Assembly: GCA_002785985.1 (NCBI GenBank)
Contig: NHNU01000013.1
Coordinates: 62,001 to 126,000, forward strand
Source: Microcyclosporella mali
Lineage: Eukaryota > Ascomycota > Dothideomycetes > Mycosphaerellales > Mycosphaerellaceae
Reading direction: 5' to 3'
DNA length: 64,000 nt
The notes below the pieces were generated by a model. It saw nothing but the letters and a program-made list of their open reading frames with translations, had not been told where the DNA came from and ran no database searches. Position numbers and translations under genes: made by a program. Below, one piece after another: positions 20,272 through 30,146 of the stretch. Positions within the stretch are counted from its first letter, which is position 1; the number at the start of each line of letters is the position of its first letter.

Positions 20272-22778
20272 ATGCCCCGACCAAAGGTCAGTCGTTGTGT
20301 CATCGTTTCACACAATTCACCAGCTGATCTGAATGACTGTGGTTAGGTGAAGCCTCAGGACAGACAGCGCAGTGCCCGTGCCTGCGTCCCATGCAAGGCG
20401 TCTAAAATTCGATGTGATGCTGCCGAACCATGCGAGAACTGTCGGAGAAAAGAACGCATCTCAGCCTGCACATACGTGGAGTCGAACCGCAAAAGGCAGA
20501 AGACCACGCCGACCACACCAAGTGTAGGGATCTCACCTCAGTTCGCATCTCCGCAATTTGCTTCGCCGCATTATGTCTCTACACAATTCATTCCTGGTCT
20601 TCACTCACAACATGAATGTGCACGATCTCTTCGTTCTGAAGACGTGAGGGGCGCAACATCAACAGCGGCTACTGCAACTGCCACTCCAACTCCGGAGCCT
20701 GGTCTTCAAGCCTCTCGACAGATGCAAAGCCGCATGTTGTTGAGCTCTAAGGGCGAGAAGCGTATGTGTCACTACCCAATATAGCATTGGGCCCGGAATG
20801 CCTCTGATTACTCACAGTATACGTTGGCGAGACCGCATCGTTGTCCTTCTTGCAATTTCTTCGACGAATCCTTAAGAAGTATATGGGCCCCTGTGCGTTC
20901 ACGGAGAATCAATTCAAAGACAAGATGCTTGAGGTCGAAATGGCTCGAGACGAAAGCCCTCTCCTCTGCGACCAAGGGCGTGGTGAGAAATTCGCTTTAG
21001 TTCACGTCTATCGAGAAGCGGTATGTTTAGTACTTCATCTCACGCAGACCTGAGGACTGACATAGCTTCCAGTCCAGTGGTATTCTCGATCTATACACTA
21101 CTGAGGAAGTCCAGGGCTTTCTGGATCGACATAATGCTCTCAGCCCGAGCACGTTCATCGAGGTCGAAGACAAGCACGCTCGTGCGGAACAAGCTGCACT
21201 TAACATGATGCTTGCGATCGGTAGCCAATGCCGTGGTAATAATCCTCTGGACTCGTTCAGTGCAACGAGGTCATTCACCTGCGCACAGAAATGGGCTTTT
21301 GAAGGCTTCGTATGTGATCCTAGTCTGGATATGGTGAGGGTCTTTCTTCTCATGGCGTTCTACATGCTTGGCGCCTGTCACAGGAACGCAGCGTTCATGT
21401 ATCTGGGCATCGCCTGCAAAGCTGCTTGCGCCCTGGGTCTACACCGTAAAGAGCAGTACAGGGGTCTTGTTGTCCAAGAATGCCAAATGAGGTGAGTTCG
21501 TGTTCTGGTGAATGCCCACCACCCTGAAAACGGTCCCTCGTTGAAATATCATCGCTTGACGGCATTCAATGCATCTTGCGATGGTCGCCAAGCAAGAGTA
21601 TGCTCGAAATTCCTCAGCATACAGTCGAGACATTGAAGTATAGAGAGTTGACTAATTCTTCTCCAATTAGATGGCGGACGTGGAAGAGCTGCCTGATTCT
21701 AGATACTTTAGTCTCGTCCATCCTTGGTCGACCAGGAGGTCTACCCTCTATGCGACCAGAAAGCGACAGCGCCTACGACGGTGATGAGGACGTCAAAGAT
21801 GCGGATCAACCACGATGGATGGCTTCGCGTGCTGTCTTCACGATCTGTTCGCACATTCTTGAGCTCGAGCAACACCTCGGCAATGGTAATAGTGTCGATT
21901 CTGTTACAGCTGAGACGTTTCTCCAGCGGTTGCGCCAATGGAACGAAACGCTACCTTCTAAGCTGCGGCATTTTGCAAGTATGAAGCAGACAACTCTTGG
22001 CTCTGCCGACCGAGAACTCTTCATTGGCGCCACGCATGTTGCCTGCACGTATTACTTCACTATTATCCTCGTCACAAGGCCATTCTTGATTGCACATCTG
22101 GTTTCGCAAATCCGCCATCGCAAGCAGGCACAACGACGACAAAGTCTCGACGACACTGTGAACTCTCAAGTCTCGGATCTGGCTCAAGCATGTCTCGACT
22201 CTGCAACGTTCATGGCTAAGGCTGGCCATATGGCTCTGGGCTCGAAGATCTTGGCAAATAATATGTGCATCATGAAGGCATGGATGTTCGCTGCTGGTCT
22301 GCTTCTAGGCTTTGCTATGTTCGCCCAAGCCGAGCCCGATCCCGAAGTCGACAGTGCGTTCCAGAGTGCCATCGCAGTCCTCAAAAGCCTAGCACAAACC
22401 AGCCCACAGGCAAGGCACTACTTCGAAATCCTCAGCACTCTTTCCGACGCTATCAGCACACGGCGAGAACAGCTTGGCCGAGAGCGACGCAAAAAGAGTG
22501 ATCGCTATGTCAGTCAGATCTTCACCGCCGACTTCAACGAGGTAAACACGGCTCAACAGGATGTTCCAGCTCCTACCATGCTCACACCTTCGTCCGGACC
22601 CTCGAATATTGACCCAAGCTTAACGGGTAATATGGAAGACGTCACGCAGTTCGGCTTCGATGCCTCCTCTTTCGATCTTGCAGGTTTCCCCACGGGCGAC
22701 GACTGGATGGATATGCCTTTGCTTTCAGATAACCTATTCATCGACTGGGAGTCATTGTGGCCTGCCATGAACGTATGA
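20272..22778 (+). CDS. Zn2Cys6 transcription factor with fungal-specific TF domain
   Basis: Five exons: 20272-20286 (five codons, MPRPK), 20347-20761, 20818-21020, 21073-21491 and 21671-22778, giving 719 residues in frame. The zinc cluster CVPCKASKIRC then CENC and a final Cys (spacing C-x2-C-x6-C-x5-C-x2-C-x8-C) is near the N-terminus, preceded by a short basic head. The middle-homology region includes AIGSQCRGNNP, ACHRNAAFMYLGIACKAA and LGLHR, typical of Fungal_trans. The C-terminus is acidic and aromatic (DWMDMPLL, DWESLW), an activation-domain-like end. Intron 4 is 179 bp, long for this locus. Its position at the head of three aromatic-catabolism genes suggests it controls them, perhaps in response to salicylate or a phenolic acid (inference). 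Confidence 0.93.
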
Positions 22779-23059
22779 CGATGCTGGGTGTGAACGCAGA
22801 CCTTGACTTAGTCGTCTCCGTAAAGCATAGCATGATCAGAGCGACCCAAGCACTACAGTGCCGCCATAATCCTCAGGATCACCGAGAGTACTGGGCTTCT
22901 CTTGTGGCGATCTCACTACGCTTACAGCCGCTCAGAGTGGACTGGTCATCTTGGAACTTGATATGAATTCTGCTTATGCAGTGCCATCGCCAAAATTAAC
23001 ACTTCACGCAAGAACGCCCAATCTTCTCAGCGCCTTGCGCACGAACGCATCACACGGCA

Positions 23060-24477
23060 TCAATGTCTGTTGACACCATTCACTGCAGTCCCGTTTGTCT
23101 GCGGCCATAACCCTGGCCACTTTTGTCGAACATCCTCCCGCATATCATAACCATTCATCTCAGCAATCGTCAATTTGCCCTCCTCACTCTGGACCCTGTA
23201 TTTTGGGTTGTCGGTATTATCAGAGAATCCAATACGCTCGTGAATGTTTTCCCGAGCTCTCGCGGACGCCGCCTGGACCTTGGATGCACGTGGATGCCTT
23301 ACACGCTCGTAGAGTTTCAATGCTTCCTGCACACTGCCCGGGTACAAGTCCTTGCTGAACACAAGACCCAAAGCGGCGGAATCTTCGAGAGCCATGCAGG
23401 CACCCTGGCTTTGATCTGGCATCATGGGGTGAGCTGCATCTCCCATTATACAGGCCACTCCTTTCTGCCAGTGTGAGTAAGGTTCGTGGACCCACAGCCT
23501 CCACGGCCGAATTTCCTGCCCAATGGCGAGGTGTCCAAGGACCTGCTTGTCGAGATCTGGGTAGGGAGAGAGGAGCTCTTCCGTTGTTGCGCTGGCGTCC
23601 CAAGCTTGACTTGAGTAGTCGCCCTTTTCCCTCGGAAAGAAGCAGTAGTAGGAGAGAAGACTGCCGCCGTTGCAAGGAGACAAGACAATCTTGTTCCAGG
23701 AATGGTGCCCGCCCCAATACTCGATGGCGCTGTTCTTCGAGTAATCTGGCAGGCCCAGCTTGACTGCTTGCTCCGTGGTCACGTTGGCGTGCAGGCAAGA
23801 CGAGTCAGCAGGACGTTTCTGGACTTCGATGCCGATGAGTTTCCGAACGTTCGAACCGATGCCGTCAGCACCAATGACGACCTCGTGTTGGACCTTGCTT
23901 CCGTCGTGGAAGGTGATGGTGCCAGTCTCGGTATCAAGATCCTCAAGCTACTTGAAGTCAGACTGAGAATCCGAGACTGCTTGAGTGCTGAGACCAACCT
24001 TGTGATTCACGATAAGCTTGACAGGCGTGCCGACGCCTTCCTCCTGCACGGCACAGTCCATCAGCATCTTATGCATGTCCTGTCGATGGAACATATAGTA
24101 TCTAACGGAAAGCAGGTCAGCCTTATACCTACAATTTCAACCTAACATTTGAGAATAACTCACGGATGGCCCCATTTCGCCTCATAGTCACCCAGATCGT
24201 ACACGCTGACTGGCTCGCCCGTGTCCCAGTCTCGGTTGATCAGTTTCCGCAGGTATACGCCATCACCCTTTTCAACGTCTACGTTCCATTCTCGCAGCCA
24301 TTTGACACCGTTTGCCGCGCAAGAGATGGAAGCTCCTACTTCCCCTGCGAAGTCTGCACGTTCGTATATGGTGACGTTGTGGCCTGCCCTCCGCAGAGCG
24401 ATGGAAACGGCAAGACCACCGATACCACCACCCGCAATGGCGATATCGAGCGGTCTCCAGTTCGATCCGGGCTGCAT
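23060..24477 (-). CDS. FAD-dependent monooxygenase, salicylate-hydroxylase type
   Basis: Three exons: 24164-24477, 23999-24101 and 23060-23947 (introns 62 and 51 bp), giving 434 residues. Start ATG 24477 is the first in-frame ATG; the frame is open further 5' only with non-ATG starts. The FAD-binding GGGIGG and ALRRAGH motifs near the N-terminus, the GADGIGSNVR (DG) motif and GDAAHPMMPDQSQGACMALED (GD motif, last residues abutting) define a class A flavoprotein hydroxylase. The family includes salicylate 1-monooxygenase, 6-hydroxynicotinate 3-monooxygenase and other phenol hydroxylases using NAD(P)H and O2. It is divergent from the ring-cleaving dioxygenase across a 500-bp shared promoter. 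Likely substrates are salicylate (to catechol) or resorcinol (to hydroxyquinol). Confidence 0.92.
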
Positions 24478-24975
24478 TGTCGTTAAATATGCTTCGGGTG
24501 GTGCCGTTGCACTGAGTCGTCCGTCTCGTTCGAAATCCGACAAGGAATAATCGATGATCGATGCTTTTCATTTTCAACTTTGTTTGATGCTACTCTCGGC
24601 GACATCTTGTACCACATCTTCATCATCCTTGGTGTCGGACTCTGCGCAATGCCCATCGTGCACAAGACATAACCGAGAATCGATGAACAAAGGGATGCGG
24701 CCCGAGCACCTGGCGATGGGACCACCCTTGCTACGGGCCCCTCAAACTGGCCGCTTGTAACCGTTCCGATTCCGACGACTGCTTCACTTCCGAACCGATA
24801 GCATCCGGGGTCCAGGAACAGAGTGCGGAGTCGCGATGCCGACGAATGCGAGTTCTTCTTGAGCTGCTTACCCATCAGCCCACTGACTCCTTCCACAGTT
24901 AACCTTCTAACATCGCGAGAGTGTCATCGTTATTCGCCTCGTTCTGCAAACAAACAAGTCGAGACCTTCCCCATC
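24478..24975. promoter_or_regulatory. Bidirectional promoter of monooxygenase and dioxygenase
   Basis: About 500 bp between two divergent start codons. The arrangement suggests coordinated expression of the hydroxylase and the ring-cleavage enzyme. Several CGG-containing motifs occur (for example near 24750-24790), but no site can be assigned to the neighbouring regulator from sequence alone. Confidence 0.5.
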
Positions 24976-26230
24976 ATGAACGGAAACACGAAGCTCAGTG
25001 GCGACTCGGCCGTTCCCGAGACGGGTCTGGGCAAGCAGTACACGGAACATGTCATTAAATCAATGGGCTCGAAGACAGATGACAGGTTGAGGGAGGTTAT
25101 GGGCTCATTGATCAGACATGTTCACGATTTCGCGAGGGAGGTCGACCTCACTGTTGGTGAGCTTTTCTGAGGGAATTTCTTAGGTAAGATCTTGTGTTGA
25201 CATTTCGCAGATGAGTGGATGGCTGGAGTTCAGTTGATCAATTGGTATGTGTGTCTCCTCTGGTAGAAAAGTAGACATGGAGCTAAATTCGAAGGGCCGG
25301 GCAAATGAGCACGAATAAGAGGAACGAGGGACAGCTTCTGTGCGATGTCATCGGACTTGAATCGTAGGTTTTGTCTTGTGAGAGAAAACTACCCCAAACT
25401 AACAGCGCAAGTCTCGTCGACGATATAACGTACCGCAAAGCCGCAGAAGCTGCCGACAGTGCTACTGCGTCCGCGATCTTGGGTCCATTCTGGCGCCAGG
25501 ACACTCCGACTCGCGAGTTCGGCAGCACCATCACATTCAACACTCCCAAGGATGGGCAAGTAGCCTACGTACATGGAAAGGTCACAGACGCAAAGACTGG
25601 AAACCCTTTGGTTGGGGCCATCGTGGACGTCTGGCAAGCTTCCACAAATGTATGGCAGCATTCCTTACAGGCGTTGCGAACTGATGAGCTGATCAGTCCA
25701 GGGGTTGTATGAGCAACAAGATGACGATCAAGTCGAACACAATCTTCGAGGCAAATTTCTTACGAATGAGAGTGGCGAATATGCCTTCTACTGCCTGCGA
25801 CCTACTCCATACCCCGTACGGCAACCTACTCAACCATTAAGCAGCGAGAATTGCATTGACAGCTTCACCTAGGTTCCCTACGACGGCCCAGCAGGCAAAC
25901 TCTTGCAGCTGATGGATCGTCACCCATATCGTCCAGCCCACATCCACTTCATTGCGAGCAGTGATGGGTACAAACCTATAACGACACAGATCTTTGATTC
26001 GTACGCTTCAAATCTCTCAACGAGGCTGTTCCTTGACTGACATTTGTCATAGGCAATCCAAGTACCTGGAAGACGACTCGGTCTTTGCTGTTAAAGACGA
26101 TTTGGTTGTCAAGTTTGAACCGCGCAAGGGTGATCCTCAGGCGGAGTGGGATCTGAAGTACGACATTTCTCTGGCGAAGGATGATCAGAAAGGCATGGGT
26201 AATGCTTCTCTGGCAAACCCGGCCTCCTGA
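24976..26230 (+). CDS. Intradiol ring-cleavage dioxygenase (catechol or hydroxyquinol 1,2-dioxygenase)
   Basis: Seven exons: 24976-25156, 25211-25244, 25295-25363, 25412-25649, 25702-25815, 25873-26000 and 26053-26230, giving 313 residues. An N-terminal dimerisation domain (INWAGQMSTNKRNEGQLLCD) precedes ILGPFWR and the catalytic domain. The non-heme Fe(III) ligands are visible: Tyr177 (NGLYE), Tyr211 (TPYPVP), His235 and His237 (RPAHIHF). These enzymes cleave between the two hydroxyls to give cis,cis-muconate or maleylacetate in the cytosol. Whether the substrate is catechol or hydroxyquinol is not decidable by eye. The neighbours favour a salicylate or dihydroxybenzoate route. Intron 3 has two in-frame acceptors six bases apart. 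Confidence 0.94.
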
Positions 26231-26477
26231 TGGTTCCGTCACTTGTAATCTAGTATCGTACTGATCGGTGGGACATGGAAGTTTTCGTAACTGGAAATTC
26301 ACTTATCCTCCATGAGAACACGTTGACATGGTGAGCAAAGACGAGTCTACTTATCATCACTGATAGTGTATACAAGAGCCTTCTGGGACGTTTGTATAAT
26401 GAGGACTAGGCAACGGCTAGATTTCGGAGAACCGTGGTGGGATTTCCGAGTATCAGAGCAGCTTTATCGTGTGCTAT
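26231..26477. terminator. Convergent 3' spacer
   Basis: A short spacer between the dioxygenase and decarboxylase stops. It presumably holds both polyadenylation signals. No motif is decisive. Confidence 0.3.
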
Positions 26478-27562
26478 CTACGCATTATCGTCCTTGAACG
26501 ACCCAAGCTTGAATAACTTTTTGGCATTATCTCTGCCAATCTTCTTGACAGCTTCCAGTCCGTCAAGTTCTATGCCATCGTACCACGTACACGCATCTTC
26601 AAAGGATTCAAAAGGATAGTCGATCGAGAACAATATCCTTTCCACACCGATCTCTTTGATGCAGTACTCCAGTGTTGGTGTCGAGAAATGTCCGCTTGTG
26701 GTAATCCAGATGTTCTCGGCAAAGTAGTCTCGGATCGTCTTCTTGCAGTCCAGGCCAAGAGGCTTCTTGACATCCTCAAACCAATGGTTAATTCTCCAGA
26801 GGTCGAATGGGATGTGCTCGCCCAGATGGCCGATAACGATTTGAAGTTTTGGGAAGCGGTCAAACACGCCGTTGGTGACCATGCCCAGCAGATGTAAACT
26901 GACTCCTTGTGCGAAGCTCAAAGGTGGGCCGAGTAGCCATTTTCGTGGTGCCCAAAGCTTCTCATAAAAAACGCCAGTAGGGTTGCGTGGATGAAGATAG
27001 AATGGTACATCCAGTTCCTGGACGGTCGCCCAGAAGATATCCCAGTCTGGACCATCGTAGAAGATCATAGAGCTTCCAGATTCATCGTTTCTTTGAGTGT
27101 CATTCACCAGCGCGCCTTTGAAGCCGTAGTCTTTGACACATCGCTTCAATTCGTCTGCTGCGACCTGCGGATCGTGCATCGAGAGCGTGCTGCACAATAC
27201 AGAATCAGCTTGAAGTTCCTCGTACTCGTGTAAACCCAAGCGATTGGGACCAGCACTTACGCAAAGGCTCCCAGTCGATCTTCATAGCCCTTGATCTCGT
27301 TGGCAATATGATCGTTGACTTCCCGAGCCAGTGCATCTGCTTCGGATTGTTTCCAAACATCTTGAACGCCGGGCGCAGTGTATGACAGGATTTTGTAGCC
27401 TACTCCGAACTTGTCCATCTTCTCGATCCGTATTCCGGAGATATCGTTGATTTCTGTTGTGTGCTTGGATGGATCAATGGCAAAGAGGCCCGCCCACCAT
27501 TTTGTGGTCTCGGCATTGCGTGGGAGAGCAAAGGCCTCTTCCAGTGCTATTTTACCCAACAT
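26478..27562 (-). CDS. 2,3-dihydroxybenzoate decarboxylase-type amidohydrolase
   Basis: Two exons, 27261-27562 and 26478-27189 (71-bp intron), giving 337 residues, the usual length of fungal 2,3-dihydroxybenzoate decarboxylases. It starts MLGKIALEEAFALPR, with Glu8 as a metal ligand. Other ligands are His167 (FYLHPRNP) and Asp291 (FSIDYPFE), with the conserved HLGEHIPFDLWRINHW segment. The family removes the carboxyl from 2,3-dihydroxybenzoate, gamma-resorcylate or salicylate without cofactor other than a divalent metal, and can run in reverse. The overall look is closest to the Aspergillus 2,3-dihydroxybenzoate enzyme. With the flanking hydroxylase and dioxygenase it completes a plausible salicylate to 2,3-dihydroxybenzoate to catechol to muconate route (inference). 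Confidence 0.94.
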
Positions 27563-28700
27563 TGCGCTTTGAGAGTTGGGATCAAGTCAAGAGGATGCGA
27601 TGTGATGTGCCAGGAGGATTCCTGAGTAGCGAACGCAGAGATTTTTCGAATCAGGGGAGAATTCTACGACTTTGACTGGTAAGCTCTGGGTGTTATATGT
27701 CGCGCTTACCGTCGAAGAGTGTTATCCCACCGGAAATGAGACCAGATCCATTCTCCTCGCGTCCAGGGAGTCTGTGTGGTCCCAGACCAATCATAGATTC
27801 ACTGTGCAGTACTTCGGATTGTTCTGAGAATGAAAGGTGCTCGGGCCGCGCACTCTATCTTCTGATGTAGGAAGCCTGTCACTGCGACTTCTTCATCGAC
27901 CCTTCTTCTTCCTCTACCTTCTTGCGCACTTCATTGCTTATCGTGCATCGGCATATGCCATTCTGCTCCTGGTTTGATTTCTTCTCGGTAGGTGCCCGAA
28001 TTCTTGCATGAAAGGTCCTTGACTTGATGGTGCCTTGTACTTCGCACCCGAGAGTCTGAGTGCTACTCATCACGCCAATCGAAATGGACGGTCTCTGTCT
28101 TGCAGAAAGATCTTCTTCCTCCGCATCCTCTCTCGCACCATATCCGCCTTTACTTTCGAGTTTCTTCGATTCCAACAACGCGGCTCTCCTGGAAGGACCT
28201 CCAAGCATCATTTTCGAGCATTCTAATCCGGGCTTGAAGCTGTGTAAAGCCGCTCTATTTCCGCGTGGAAGTCGCCGGTGCTTTCACGCTGGCATCCTGG
28301 GTGCGCTCGTTGGGTGTCATAGACCAGAAGAGACAGCTAGAAATTGAAGTTTGTACTCACGCAGCTCGAATCTGGATTTCCCTTTCCAAAAGCTTATCAT
28401 CCGAAATGACTTCCTCATGCTTGTCGCGCGGCATGTCGAATGTACATAGCGACTCTCCAGGACATGGCTACTGGTATAGTGCTCATGCATCGAGCCACAA
28501 AGAGAGCAACCGCATCAAGGAATTCGAACACGACCACAGAAAGGACAGATGCCAGTTTAATTCGAAATCGTTTCTTTTGGGTATTATAAAGACAGAAAGT
28601 TCATCAAGTCGTACACCTCAACAGTCCGTTCGACCAATCGTTCCTCCTTCCATTCACTCACACCCACCCCGACGTGATTAGTCATAAACGGATCAACAAT
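27563..28700. other. Intergenic region, 1.1 kb
   Basis: This lies between the decarboxylase start and the peroxygenase stop. It has overlapping open frames on both strands around 27880-28350 (110 and 95 codons) with charged or Ser-rich composition and no recognisable motif. I could not choose between them and list no gene. Confidence 0.4.
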
Positions 28701-30146
28701 CTAGTAGTTGGTCGCAGGTCCTGTTGGACTGTAGGTGTGGCCAGGATAGTTGTTGAACAAGCTCTGGTCGAACTCATCAACTATAGGGCAGTTAAGGCCG
28801 TTGGTAAGTGGCTTGAAGAAGTCGTTGACGAGGTTAGTGATTGGAGAGACGAGTTGAAGAGGCACGCTGGCAAGATCCGGGATCACCGCTTGGACAAGCT
28901 GGGCCATGAAGCAGGTGCCGCCAGAGCCGTCCGTGTTGAGCACGTTGGTGAGATTGAAGACGCCTCCGGTGAAGTCGATGAGAGAAATGCCACTATAGGT
29001 GTTGACACCGTTGGTGTTGCCACCAAGCTTGAACGATGATGGGTATGCCAAGAATTGAGGAGCCAAGTCCGTGAAGACATTGAGGGCGTCGTACTGGTTG
29101 GTGTCGGTGCGTTTGTACCAGTTGTCTGGGATGCGCTCCTGGCCCGGCAACCATTTGAAGGTGTCTGGGCTGTCGCCTGCAATGCCGAAAAAGGTCTTGA
29201 ACATCTCACCGTCGAAGTAGCCGTTGGGGTTCTCGGCGGTGTGGTTCGACATGAAGTTGATGACGAAATTGTATGCGGCGGGCGAAACGAGCGTTGTAGA
29301 GAAGGGAGCAGCAAAGTAGTAAGGGTTGGTGGCCACAGACTCATCAGACTTTACGGCGAAGTTCTGCGCGAAGGAGTCGAGAGTGTACTGGCCAGGGTAA
29401 CGAGAATCTGTGGCGGCGAACGCGCTAGCAAAGCGACCCACGTCAAGGGAGTGAGCGTCGCCATTGTTCAAGTATGCGTCGAATCGTCCGATGGAGCTGT
29501 CTCCTTCGTAGTTGTTATGCGACCAGGAGATCCCCTGAGGTGCGCCAAGCAGGCCGTTCGTCAAGCCATTGGTCTGCTGAGGACCGCCGATAGACCAGGT
29601 TCCAGTAATGGGATCACCGTCGATGATGACAGCGTACGCCGCGAGGAAACCAGCAAGGTCGGGTGACATGCCGTAAAGTGTTCCCATGCCAGTGATGGTC
29701 TCCTGAATGGTGGTAACACCACTTCTGCTGAGGTAGCCGTGGTTGGCTGCGGCGTTCAGTCCAGGGCATGGGCCGCCTGTATTAGATGTCAGCAATCCTA
29801 TCGGACATGAAAGTGCTATAGCTTCTGGCGTTGGCGTTGACTTACGAATCTCGTCTGCAGCAGGGCTGGCGTATGCATGCTCGCCAGTCGTAGAGACTGA
29901 CTGAGCCTCTTCGTCGAAGACCAAGCAGGGGACAACACCACAGTTGCCTCGTGCTTTGCTGAGTGTCTGAGCCGCAGTTGGGTCGGGAAGTTGTCGCTTT
30001 TCGGCTTCAGCACGCTTGTGGAGTTCTTCAGCAGAGCGACCTTGAAGTGCTCGAGCCTCGAGTGCAGCCCCAGACATTTGCATGACAGATGGGAACGCAC
30101 TGGCCGAGAAGGCCATTGAACCCAAGAGGACTGCGGAGTACTTCAT
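28701..30146 (-). CDS. Secreted heme-thiolate peroxidase (unspecific peroxygenase type)
   Basis: Two exons, 29846-30146 and 28701-29776, with a 69-bp intron that is in frame and could be misread as coding; the product is 458 residues. An N-terminal signal peptide (MKYSAVLLGSMAFSASA) is followed by a propeptide-like dibasic region (EKRQLPDP). The heme-thiolate motif PCPGLN has Cys104, followed by ANHGYLSR. Further on is NNYEGDSSIGR, the EGD...R arrangement of unspecific peroxygenases, rather than the EHD of chloroperoxidase. There are several N-glycosylation sequons (for example NHT, NLT). Such enzymes use H2O2 to oxygenate aromatics and aliphatics outside the cell. At nearly 460 residues it is longer than short-type peroxygenases. 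It lies next to the aromatic catabolism genes, possibly by chance. Confidence 0.93.
   Translation of the reverse strand: MKYSAVLLGSMAFSASAFPSVMQMSGAALEARALQGRSAEELHKRAEAEKRQLPDPTAAQTLSKARGNCGVVPCLVFDEEAQSVSTTGEHAYASPAADEIRKSTPTPEAIALSCPIGLLTSNTGGPCPGLNAAANHGYLSRSGVTTIQETITGMGTLYGMSPDLAGFLAAYAVIIDGDPITGTWSIGGPQQTNGLTNGLLGAPQGISWSHNNYEGDSSIGRFDAYLNNGDAHSLDVGRFASAFAATDSRYPGQYTLDSFAQNFAVKSDESVATNPYYFAAPFSTTLVSPAAYNFVINFMSNHTAENPNGYFDGEMFKTFFGIAGDSPDTFKWLPGQERIPDNWYKRTDTNQYDALNVFTDLAPQFLAYPSSFKLGGNTNGVNTYSGISLIDFTGGVFNLTNVLNTDGSGGTCFMAQLVQAVIPDLASVPLQLVSPITNLVNDFFKPLTNGLNCPIVDEFDQSLFNNYPGHTYSPTGPATNY

Noticed and set aside
24478..24543. N-terminal extension of the FAD monooxygenase
   Set aside because: Begins with TTG; the ATG at 24477 lies just before the FAD-binding motif.
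27879..28347. Overlapping frames of 110 (minus) and 95-138 (plus) codons
   Set aside because: Compete for the same DNA, no motif or splice structure that favours one.
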